Shown: piece by piece, positions 13,711 through 19,845 of the stretch
How the letters are laid out: every line of letters starts with the position of its first letter
Position numbering within the stretch: the stretch's first letter is position 1
Assembly (NCBI GenBank): GCA_910577075.1
Contig: CAJTKV010000031.1
Span: 2,526 to 22,370, forward strand
Length of the DNA stretch: 19,845 nucleotides
From: an uncultured Bacilli bacterium
Lineage (GTDB): Bacteria > Bacillota_I > Bacilli_A > RF39 > UBA660
Direction of reading: 5' to 3'
Made by a program: the position numbers and the translations under genes
The notes under the pieces: generated by a model
Database searches by the model: none
Told to the model about the DNA's origin: nothing
The model's input: the letters and a program-made list of their open reading frames with translations, nothing else

Positions 13711-14025
13711 TTAAATTGTACTTTTACATCTATTTACTATATTTTCAGGAGTATTATTTTTAATAAAATCTACTAACTCTTCATAATAATTAGTAGCATC
13801 TATAACATTTTTATATTTTTCTAATAATAATGGACTTGCAATCAAATCTTTATCTTTTATATATAAATAAACTTCATAATCATTTGAATCAGTACACTCA
13901 TTAAGCATTACACCAACAAAACCTTCCATAAAAGTGTTTTGTGATGTCTTATATATCGTTTTATCTTCTTTAGTGTTACTAATACAATATTTTTGTAAGT
14001 CCTGGATAACTTCTGCTATATTCAT
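13711..14025 (-). CDS. 104-aa hypothetical protein
   Basis: I recognise no family. The protein is acidic and probably soluble, with no hydrophobic segment. It has an N-terminal helix (MNIAEVIQDLQKYC), a central beta pattern (DYEVYLYIKDKDLIA) and a helical end (NYYEELVDFIKNNTPENIVN). GGGAGGG lies five bases before the ATG, and a promoter with 16-base spacing precedes it. It stands alone between its promoter and the GGGGGTA repeat. Compact size and its own promoter in a restriction island could suit an anti-restriction or small defence protein, but that is speculation. Confidence 0.6.
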   Translation of the reverse strand: MNIAEVIQDLQKYCISNTKEDKTIYKTSQNTFMEGFVGVMLNECTDSNDYEVYLYIKDKDLIASPLLLEKYKNVIDATNYYEELVDFIKNNTPENIVNRCKSTI

Positions 14026-14054
14026 TTGACCCTCCCGTTAATTAAGTAAATAGT

Positions 14055-14082
14055 ATTATAACAAAATAACAATTTTAATCAA
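14055..14082 (-). promoter_or_regulatory. Promoter of the 104-aa gene
   Basis: Minus strand: TTGATT (14082-14077), 16 bases, TATAAT (14060-14055), about 30 bases before the ATG. Confidence 0.65.
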
Positions 14083-14143
14083 TCCTAAATACCTAATTAT
14101 TTCTTTATAATTATATTATAGTCTTTTTTCAAAATTATGTATA

Positions 14144-14851
14144 TCATTTTACATATTTTAGTATACCTTTATTTTTATAATATGAATCTATTAACCTTTC
14201 ATAATGTATTTTCATTTCATTTATTATATGATAATACACTTCTAAAGGATTTTTATCTTTATTTTTTCTTTGAAATTTTTTAAGATTCAAATGAAAATTT
14301 TGAAATAAATACAAAGTAGAAAAATCATTAATGTTAGTCCATAAAAGTTTTTTTAAAAATTTCATTATAGATTCTAAGTCATTCTTATTATCAAGATCTA
14401 AGTTTTGCAAATTTTTTATAAAGGGTCTAAATAAAACCTTATCATCTATAAAAAGAATTGTTTCATAAAAATTATTTACAATTGCCTTATCCATACTATT
14501 AATAAAATATTGCATATTATCATTATCCCCCCAATATTTTTTACATAATAAAAATTCTGGGGTTTGATTTTCAAGGATAAATTCTAACATTAAATCTTTA
14601 TGACATATTGTAGGAAATTTTGAATCAAAATAATAAATAAAGTTATTTAGCATATCAATAAATTGTTCATTTCCTGTTAGATAACCTTTTTTGACTAAAG
14701 AAGTTACAATTGTTGGTGTTTTTTCATCTGTAATTAGATCTATTGCTTTATCCAATATATTCTTATTAATTAACTGATAGATTCTTCCACCATTATCAGT
14801 TTTTTTCAACGCTAATTTCTTTAATTGTTCCTTCCTTGCTCTATTTTTCAT
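14144..14851 (-). CDS. 235-aa hypothetical helical protein
   Basis: I recognise no family. The N-terminus is strongly basic (MKNRARKEQLKKLALKK). The rest is predicted almost entirely helical with many aromatic residues (FIYYFDSKF, YHIINEMKIHYERLIDSYY) and no membrane segment or catalytic motif. AGGTGA lies five bases before the ATG, and a TATAAT is at 14874-14879 on the minus strand. It is divergent from the two-domain XRE regulator, so the regulator may control it. A repeat-like helical scaffold of this size would fit an accessory or abortive-infection-type protein, but there is no direct evidence. Confidence 0.6.
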   Translation of the reverse strand: MKNRARKEQLKKLALKKTDNGGRIYQLINKNILDKAIDLITDEKTPTIVTSLVKKGYLTGNEQFIDMLNNFIYYFDSKFPTICHKDLMLEFILENQTPEFLLCKKYWGDNDNMQYFINSMDKAIVNNFYETILFIDDKVLFRPFIKNLQNLDLDNKNDLESIMKFLKKLLWTNINDFSTLYLFQNFHLNLKKFQRKNKDKNPLEVYYHIINEMKIHYERLIDSYYKNKGILKYVK

Positions 14852-14873
14852 TTAAATCACCTGTCGAATATCA

Positions 14874-14879
14874 TTATAG
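14874..14879 (-). promoter_or_regulatory. -10 box of the 235-aa gene
   Basis: TATAAT on the minus strand, 23 bases before the ATG. The -35 region is weak (TGGGTC at 17-base spacing), which suggests that an activator may be needed or that the promoter is weak. Confidence 0.4.
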
Positions 14880-14936
14880 CACAATTTTACCAAATGACCC
14901 ATAGTTTTGCTAATATTGTTCGTTTTAATGGGAAAA

Positions 14937-14967
14937 TTATACTGGTGAAAGATATGAATGATAATAA
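14937..14967 (+). promoter_or_regulatory. Shared initiation box, copy 2 (-10 to start codon of XRE gene)
   Basis: TTATACTGGTGAAAGATATG followed by AATGATAATAA matches 12400-12430 (minus) at 29 of 31 positions. With TTGTTC (14916-14921) at 16 bases the TATACT would be a promoter whose transcript starts close to the RBS. The layout suits autoregulation by the encoded repressor. Confidence 0.5.
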
Positions 14968-15376
14968 TTTAAAATTTTGCAGGGAAGAACTAGAAATGAC
15001 ACAATCAGAACTTGGTCTTGTATTCGGAGTTACTGGATCAACAGTTTCTGGTTGGGAAAATGCACATGATACTATGCCACTCCCTAAATTAGTAAAATTC
15101 TCTAATTTATACCATTATTCACTTGATTATGTAACAGGATTATCTAGAGAAAATGATTATTCAATAATTGATAAATTAGATAAAAACAAAATAGGTTGTA
15201 AATTAAGAAAAATTAGAAATGATTTAGGATTAACTCAACAGGAGATTGCTGATGAATGCATGATATCTCAAACAACATATAGTAATTATGAAACAGGACA
15301 GTATTTAGTTACTTCATTAGTTCTATACACAATATGTAAAAAACATAAAATTTCAATAGATGAATTATTAAAATAG
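14954..15376 (+). CDS. XRE-family regulator with two helix-turn-helix domains
   Basis: The 140-residue protein (from the chosen start) consists of two Cro/CI-type HTH domains in tandem. The first is LKFCREELEMTQSELGLVFG to about residue 62, with GVTGSTVSGWENA as recognition region. The second spans residues 82-139 (LRKIRNDLGLTQQEIADECM, then SQTTYSNYETGQ). There is no sensor or peptidase domain, so it may bind as a single-chain dimer. I choose the ATG at 14954 with GGTGA five bases upstream. Upstream in-frame ATGs (for example 14894) lack an RBS. It is divergent from the 235-aa gene and followed by a terminator that also marks the beginning of the hsdS cassette. It is a likely controller of the island, perhaps including the genes at 12327-12413 through a matching start box. 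Confidence 0.82.
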   Translation: MNDNNLKFCREELEMTQSELGLVFGVTGSTVSGWENAHDTMPLPKLVKFSNLYHYSLDYVTGLSRENDYSIIDKLDKNKIGCKLRKIRNDLGLTQQEIADECMISQTTYSNYETGQYLVTSLVLYTICKKHKISIDELLK

Positions 15377-15400
15377 GTAGATGATATTCTACTTTTTTTT
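15376..15400 (+). terminator. Terminator of the XRE gene fused to the hsdS cassette
   Basis: GTAGA (15377-15381), loop TGATAT, TCTAC (15388-15392), then eight T (15393-15400), directly followed by GGGAACAACG of hsdS. Confidence 0.75.
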
Positions 15401-15419
15401 GGGAACAACGTAAGTTTGG
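15388..15419 (+). repeat. 32-bp direct repeat, hsdS cassette border, copy 1
   Basis: The sequence from TCTAC-T8 through GGGAACAACGTAAGTTTGG is identical to 19780-19811. A shorter part (TTGGGAACAACGTAAGT, 17 bases) recurs at 15987-16003 within hsdS. All three copies are in the same orientation. Confidence 0.9.
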
Positions 15420-15426
15420 TAACTGT

Positions 15427-16545
15427 GTGACTATTCAAAGAGGAGGATCACCAAGACCAATAGAAAATTTTATAACTTCTGATGATAAAATAGGAATCAA
15501 TTGGGTAAAGATTGGTGATGTAAAACCTGGAGAAAGGTATATCTATAAAACTAATGAAAAGATAATACCTGAAGGTGTAAAACATTCTAGGGAAGTATTT
15601 AAAGGTGATTTAATATTATCTAACTCTATGAGTTTCGGAAGGCCTTATATTATGGGAACAAATGGGTGTATACATGATGGTTGGTTATTAATTAGAGATG
15701 ATAAAAATTTATTTGATAAGGAGTATCTTTTACAAGTTCTTTCATCTAATTATATGTTAAATCAATATAAAAAATTAGCCTCTGGAGGGGTTGTTAACAA
15801 TCTTAATAGTGAACTAGTTCAAAACACCATTATATTGCTTCCGAAAAAAGAAGAACAAATTAAACTGGGAAATGTATTTCAACAAATAGATAACCTTATC
15901 ACTCTTCATCAACGTAACTATATTTTTAATTATTTAATGATGTTAATGCTCTTTCCAGAAATAAGATTTAAGGGATTTACTGACGCTTGGGAACAACGTA
16001 AGTGGATAGATATGGTAAATATATCAACGGAAATGGTTGATCCAAAAAGTGGAAAATATGATAATCTTCCTCATATAGGACCTGGAAACATTGAATCTTT
16101 TACAGGTCAATTTTATGACAATATTAAAAAGGTTGGAGAAGAAAATTTAATAAGTGGAAAGTTTCATTTTTATCCTGAGGACATAATTTATGGCAAAATA
16201 AATCCACAATTGGGGAAATACGTTTTTCCTTTATTTGAAGGACTTTCAAGTGCTGATTCATATGTTCTGAATGCAAAGAATGGACTAAATCAAAAATACT
16301 TATATACTTTATTACAAACAACTGATTTTTATAAATATTCTGTTTCTGTATCAATGAGATCTGGTATGCCTAAAATTAATAGAGATGAGTTAAATGCCTA
16401 CGAATTTAGTATGCCGAAAGGAAATGAACAACAGCAAATTGGAGCTTTATTTTTAGAAATAGATAACCTTATCACTCTTCATCAACGTAAGTTAGAAAAA
16501 TTGAAAAATATTAAAACATCAATGTTAAATAAAATGTTTATATAG
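15427..16545 (+). CDS. hsdS: Type I restriction specificity subunit HsdS, start missing
   Basis: HsdS carries the two DNA target-recognition domains (TRDs) of a type I restriction-modification complex. The frame is open from 15385 (WEQRKFGNC precedes the GTG at 15427), but no start codon with an RBS exists, so the gene is probably a silent cassette or a decayed copy. The GTG start gives 372 residues. TRD1 begins near VTIQRGGSPRP, and the first conserved helix region ends IDNLITLHQR (154-163). TRD2 begins GFTDAWEQRKW (W188) and its conserved region ends IDNLITLHQR (345-354), followed by KLEKLKNIKTSMLNKMFI. The link between the halves (NYIFNYLMMLMLFPEIRFKG) lacks the usual basic helix and may be altered by a past recombination. 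hsdR follows after 14 bases. The product would need HsdM, not seen here. Confidence 0.8.
   Translation: MTIQRGGSPRPIENFITSDDKIGINWVKIGDVKPGERYIYKTNEKIIPEGVKHSREVFKGDLILSNSMSFGRPYIMGTNGCIHDGWLLIRDDKNLFDKEYLLQVLSSNYMLNQYKKLASGGVVNNLNSELVQNTIILLPKKEEQIKLGNVFQQIDNLITLHQRNYIFNYLMMLMLFPEIRFKGFTDAWEQRKWIDMVNISTEMVDPKSGKYDNLPHIGPGNIESFTGQFYDNIKKVGEENLISGKFHFYPEDIIYGKINPQLGKYVFPLFEGLSSADSYVLNAKNGLNQKYLYTLLQTTDFYKYSVSVSMRSGMPKINRDELNAYEFSMPKGNEQQQIGALFLEIDNLITLHQRKLEKLKNIKTSMLNKMFI
15884..15917 (+). repeat. 34-bp direct repeat inside hsdS, copy 1
   Basis: The codons for IDNLITLHQR are identical over 34 bases at 15884-15917 and 16457-16490. This is the conserved region after each TRD and lets TRDs be exchanged by homologous recombination. 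Confidence 0.9.
16457..16490 (+). repeat. 34-bp direct repeat inside hsdS, copy 2
   Basis: Second copy of the repeat at 15884-15917. Recombination between the copies would delete TRD2 and keep the reading frame, because the copies are 573 bases (191 codons) apart. Confidence 0.9.
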
Positions 16546-16559
16546 GAAGGAGAGGCGAA

Positions 16560-19500
16560 ATGTATAATGATGAATTGCAATTTGAACATGATTTTATAAA
16601 ATCTTTGCAAGAAAATGGATGGACAGATGGAGTGTTGAAAAATCCTACTGAAAAAGATTTATTAAATAATTGGTCAAAAATTTTATTTGAAAATAATAGA
16701 CAAGTAGATCGACTTAATGATTTTCCATTAACTGATGGTGAAATGCAACAAATCATTGAACAAATAAATGAGTTGAAATTTCCTATCAAATTAAATAGTT
16801 TTATTAATGGCAGTACAATTAGTATTACTAGAGATAATGAAGAAGACAAAGTACATTTTGGAAAAGAAGTAAGTCTAAAAATCTATGATAGACAAGAGAT
16901 TGCTGCAGGACAATCACGATATCAAATTGCAGAACAACCTATCTTTAATAAAAAGTCTTCTGTTTTAAATAATAGAAGAGGAGATGTCATGCTTCTTATA
17001 AATGGGATGCCTTTATTTCATATTGAATTAAAAAAGAGTAATATTTCAATCAAACAAGCTACCAATCAAATAGAAAAGTATGCCCATGAAGGAATATATA
17101 ATAGTGGGATATATCAATTAGTGCAAATTTTTGTTGCCATGACACCAGAAGAAACAGTATATTTTTCAAATCCAGGACCTACAGGTACATTTAATCCTTC
17201 TTTCTATTTTCATTGGGAAAATTTCAATAATGAAATAGTAAATAATTGGAAGGAAATCACCAGCAAATTATTATCAATACCTATGGCTCATCAACTAATA
17301 GGTTTTTATACAGTTGCAGATGATACAGATAATGTTCTAAAAGTAATGAGAAGTTATCAATATTATGCAGCAAATAAAATAAGTGATGTTGTTTCAAAAA
17401 CAGACTGGACTAATCCTAATACTAGAGGAGGATATATTTGGCATACAACAGGCTCTGGTAAAACTATGACATCATTTAAGTCTGCACAATTAATTGCTAA
17501 TTCAAAAGATGCTGATAAAGTAATATTCTTAATGGATAGAATCGAGTTAGGAACGCAATCTTTGGATGACTATCAAGGTTTTGCCGATAACAAAGATGAT
17601 GTATCAGGAACAGATGATACTAGGGATCTTATAACTCAATTAAAAGATGATTATAAGGTTTTAATTGTTACATCTATTCAAAAAATGAGTCTAATAAAAG
17701 ACCTTTTAGGAATATATACACATGATTTAGAAACTATAAATAAAAAAAGAATAGTGTTTATAATTGATGAGTGTCATAGAGATACCTTTGGAACAATGAT
17801 GGCATCTATTAAAGAAACCTTTCCAAAAGCTATTTTCTTTGGGTTCACAGGAACACCAGTGTTAGATGAAAATAAAAAGAAATTTAGTGTTACTGCTGAT
17901 GTATTTGGAAATGAGTTACATCGTTATGCTATAGCAGATGGTATTAGAGATCACAATGTTTTGGGTTTTGATGTATATAAATGCCCTACTTACAAAGATA
18001 ACGATTTAAGAAAAGCTATTGCTTTGGAAAAATCTAAATCTCAAACCGAAGAAGAAGCAATATCAGATCCTGCAAAGAGTGAAATTTTTTATAAATATAT
18101 GCAAGATGTGGACATGGCTGGAGATTTAGATGAGAATGGTAATTATCAAAGGGGAATAGAAGATTATTTAAAATCAAACCAATACAATAATAATGTGCAT
18201 AGGGAAGAAGTTGTAAAAAGTATTCTTTCTAATTGGAAGATAATCAGTCATAATAATGAATTTAGTGGAATATTAGCAACAAATAGTATACCAGAAGCAA
18301 TAGAATACTATAGATTATTAAAATCTAAAAATGCTGGAGATTTATTTAACTTTACTTTATTAGTTGATCCTAATATTGATAATAATGATGGTGCTATCTT
18401 TAAAGAAGATGGATTAGTTGAAGTTATTGAAGATTATAACAATATATTTGATCAGAAGTTTTCTCTAAGCAGTAGCAAAAGTCTAAAAAAAGATATTCAA
18501 AATCGACTTGCACATAAAAAACCATATACACACATACAAGACAAAGACAAGATTGGTTTGTTAATAGTTGTTGATCAATTATTAACAGGTTTTGATTCTA
18601 AATGGTTAAATGTATTGTATTTAGATAAAGTAATTAAATTTGAAAATATTATTCAGGCATTTTCAAGAACTAATAGAGTTTATAATGCAACTACTAAACC
18701 ATTTGGAATAATAAAATATTATAGAAAACCATATACGATGGAAAAAAATATAGAAAAAGCAATAAGATTGTATTCAGGTGATAAACCATTTCAATTATTT
18801 GTTCCAAAATTAGAAGAAAATATCAGTATGATGAACAAAATTTATAGTGAAATCGAAGAATTATTTAAGTCTGATGGTGTTGAAGACTTTTCGGTATTAC
18901 CAGATGATAAAGAAACAAAAAGAAAATTTGTTAAATTATATAATGAGTTTAATAATTATTTAAGTGCTGCAATAATTCAAGGATATATTCCTAAAGATGA
19001 TGATACTGTTGAAGAACAAAATAATATAGAAGATGTTGTATTATCTAAAGATTTAGGTAAAGATGAAGAAATTAAATTATGCAATAACATATATATGGAG
19101 CAGTTAATATTAAATAGTCATATTACAAAATCAAATATTAATGCAATAAAGCAAAGATATATTGATTTAGATAGAGAACATAAAAATAATCCAGATGATA
19201 TTGGTTATGATATTGATGGTAGTTTAATAGAAATTGATAATGGAAAAATTGATTCTGATTATATGAATAGCAGATTTACTAAATTTTTAAAGGTATTAAA
19301 TCAGCCAAACTACTCTCCAGAAGAATTGGAAAAAGCTTTAAATAGCTTACATAAGTCATTTGCAAGTTTATCACAAGAAAAGCAAAAATATGCAAATATG
19401 CTAATACACGATATAGAAAGTGGAGATTTAATAATAGAAGATAATAAATTATTTATGGATTATGTTACAGAATATGAAAAAAATGCTGAAAATGACCAAA

Positions 19501-19766
19501 TACGAAAATTATCTAACGCTTTTGGGCTTGATGAAAATAAATTAAGAAATATTATGAGTTCCCCAGTTACTGATTCTAATATAAATGAGTATGGTAGATT
19601 TGATGAATTGCTAAAAACAATAAATTTAGTTAAATCTAAAAATACATTAGAAAAAATTTATAATAAACAATATAAAGAATATGAAGTTAATATTCAAGTT
19701 CATGAAATATTAAGAAAATTTATTTTAGATAATGGATTTGATTTGGATTCTCTAAGTAATAAGTAG
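16560..19766 (+). CDS. hsdR: Type I restriction endonuclease subunit R
   Basis: The 1068-residue HsdR is the motor and nuclease subunit that translocates DNA and cuts unmodified DNA. It shows the nuclease core RRGDVMLL...FHIELKKS (D142, E156, K158), a helicase Walker A HTTGSGKT (295-302), the DEAD-like box DECH (403-406), FTGTPV (429-434) and the late helicase motif QAFSRTNRVY. A long helical C-terminal part contacts the methylase core. Length is typical and no motif is missing, so it is intact. GGAGAGG lies four bases before the ATG. It follows hsdS by 14 bases. Because a terminator stands before hsdS, its transcription must start inside or just before hsdS, or depend on rearrangement. Loss or silence of HsdS would leave it inactive unless a working hsdM-hsdS lies right of the window. 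Confidence 0.95.
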   Translation: MYNDELQFEHDFIKSLQENGWTDGVLKNPTEKDLLNNWSKILFENNRQVDRLNDFPLTDGEMQQIIEQINELKFPIKLNSFINGSTISITRDNEEDKVHFGKEVSLKIYDRQEIAAGQSRYQIAEQPIFNKKSSVLNNRRGDVMLLINGMPLFHIELKKSNISIKQATNQIEKYAHEGIYNSGIYQLVQIFVAMTPEETVYFSNPGPTGTFNPSFYFHWENFNNEIVNNWKEITSKLLSIPMAHQLIGFYTVADDTDNVLKVMRSYQYYAANKISDVVSKTDWTNPNTRGGYIWHTTGSGKTMTSFKSAQLIANSKDADKVIFLMDRIELGTQSLDDYQGFADNKDDVSGTDDTRDLITQLKDDYKVLIVTSIQKMSLIKDLLGIYTHDLETINKKRIVFIIDECHRDTFGTMMASIKETFPKAIFFGFTGTPVLDENKKKFSVTADVFGNELHRYAIADGIRDHNVLGFDVYKCPTYKDNDLRKAIALEKSKSQTEEEAISDPAKSEIFYKYMQDVDMAGDLDENGNYQRGIEDYLKSNQYNNNVHREEVVKSILSNWKIISHNNEFSGILATNSIPEAIEYYRLLKSKNAGDLFNFTLLVDPNIDNNDGAIFKEDGLVEVIEDYNNIFDQKFSLSSSKSLKKDIQNRLAHKKPYTHIQDKDKIGLLIVVDQLLTGFDSKWLNVLYLDKVIKFENIIQAFSRTNRVYNATTKPFGIIKYYRKPYTMEKNIEKAIRLYSGDKPFQLFVPKLEENISMMNKIYSEIEELFKSDGVEDFSVLPDDKETKRKFVKLYNEFNNYLSAAIIQGYIPKDDDTVEEQNNIEDVVLSKDLGKDEEIKLCNNIYMEQLILNSHITKSNINAIKQRYIDLDREHKNNPDDIGYDIDGSLIEIDNGKIDSDYMNSRFTKFLKVLNQPNYSPEELEKALNSLHKSFASLSQEKQKYANMLIHDIESGDLIIEDNKLFMDYVTEYEKNAENDQIRKLSNAFGLDENKLRNIMSSPVTDSNINEYGRFDELLKTINLVKSKNTLEKIYNKQYKEYEVNIQVHEILRKFILDNGFDLDSLSNK

Positions 19767-19792
19767 ATCAATAATTTGGTCTACTTTTTTTT
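19763..19792 (+). terminator. Terminator of hsdR fused to the next hsdS cassette
   Basis: GTAGATC (19763-19769) pairs with GGTCTAC (19778-19784) with one U-G pair, then eight T (19785-19792), followed at once by GGGAACAACG. It overlaps the hsdR stop codon. Confidence 0.75.
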
Positions 19793-19811
19793 GGGAACAA
19801 CGTAAGTTTGG
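19780..19811 (+). repeat. 32-bp direct repeat, hsdS cassette border, copy 2
   Basis: Identical to 15388-15419 and in the same orientation. It contains the terminator T-tract and the WEQRKFG codons. Confidence 0.9.
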
Positions 19812-19845
19812 AGAGATGGCCGATTATAAAAAAGGACCTTTTGGA
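19792..19845 (+). pseudogene. Second start-less HsdS cassette (cut by window end)
   Basis: The frame WEQRKFGEMADYKKGPFG is the beginning of a TRD different from those at 15427-16545. No start codon precedes it; the frame is closed by TAA at 19753. An internal ATG (19816) has GGAGAG directly before it, too close for good initiation. It is probably a stored specificity cassette continuing beyond the window. Confidence 0.7.

Larger units (their letters stand above)
10525..19845. mobile_element. Second accessory island (left end only)
   Basis: The amidase homology stops between 10518 and 10530, and a second large serine recombinase gene ends 15-20 bases further on. Everything to the right is accessory: recombinase, tiny genes, regulator genes and a type I restriction locus. 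No amidase N-terminal coding is found up to 19845, so the other end lies outside. Exact boundary bases cannot be fixed without the second junction, and it is possible that more than one element is stacked here. Confidence 0.6.

Noticed and set aside
14825..14953. N-terminal extension of the XRE protein (43 residues)
   Set aside because: It overlaps the start of the divergent 235-aa gene, has no RBS, and is not part of the HTH fold. The ATG at 14954 has GGTGA at five bases.
16538..16849. Minus-strand 103-residue frame opposite the start of hsdR
   Set aside because: A shadow of hsdR coding sequence, with no RBS or promoter.
1..19845. CRISPR array, tRNA/rRNA genes, riboswitch, or TGA read as tryptophan
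   Set aside because: No regularly spaced repeats of CRISPR type and no tRNA or rRNA signatures were seen. TGA closes several frames at expected gene ends, so the standard code applies.

Overview
The window is AT-rich, uses the standard bacterial code (TGA acts as a stop), and has strong AGGAGG-type ribosome binding sites and cell-wall proteins of Gram-positive type (LytR-CpsA-Psr, LysM, cell-wall amidase). This points to a low-GC Firmicute, possibly one of the gut Bacilli close to Mollicutes. The taxon is an inference only.

Chromosomal backbone (1-5878). The end of uvrA is followed by a membrane-anchored thioredoxin-like protein (minus strand), a large LCP-family cell-wall protein with a threonine-rich tail (plus), two small membrane-anchored hypothetical proteins (minus, one with a 15-Thr linker), and a multi-pass membrane protein (plus). 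Gene pairs are convergent over bidirectional terminators or divergent over short AT-rich promoters. The backbone ends in three LysM modules on the minus strand that have lost their own start.

A gene split by mobile DNA (5456-10538). The LysM modules are the 3' part of a cell-wall amidase gene. Its middle part lies at 10191-10526. Between them sits a 4.3-kb element (about 5879-10190) carrying a DUF4143-type AAA ATPase, a large serine recombinase, a 46-aa protein translationally coupled to the recombinase, and a cytoplasmic HExxH metallopeptidase-like protein. Joining the two element ends in silico gives an almost perfect dyad (two 16-bp arms, one mismatch) centred on CC, as expected for a serine-integrase attP. 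Joining the host flanks restores an uninterrupted amidase-LysM reading frame.

Second island (about 10525 to beyond the window). The upstream part of the same amidase gene is cut off at 10518-10530 by a second large serine recombinase gene. The rest looks like one accessory island. It holds the recombinase with three tiny upstream genes, an ArpU/sigma-like regulator behind a strong promoter, two hypothetical genes, a two-domain XRE regulator, and a type I restriction locus. The N-terminal half of the amidase is not in the window, so the far end of the island is not visible.

Restriction locus (15377-19845). An hsdS-like gene with two target-recognition domains but no start codon precedes a full-length hsdR (1068 codons). 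After hsdR a second start-less hsdS begins and is cut by the window end. Both hsdS copies begin at the same 32-bp sequence, in which the T-tract of a terminator runs directly into the conserved WEQRK codons. This looks like storage of specificity cassettes for recombination. No hsdM is present in the window.
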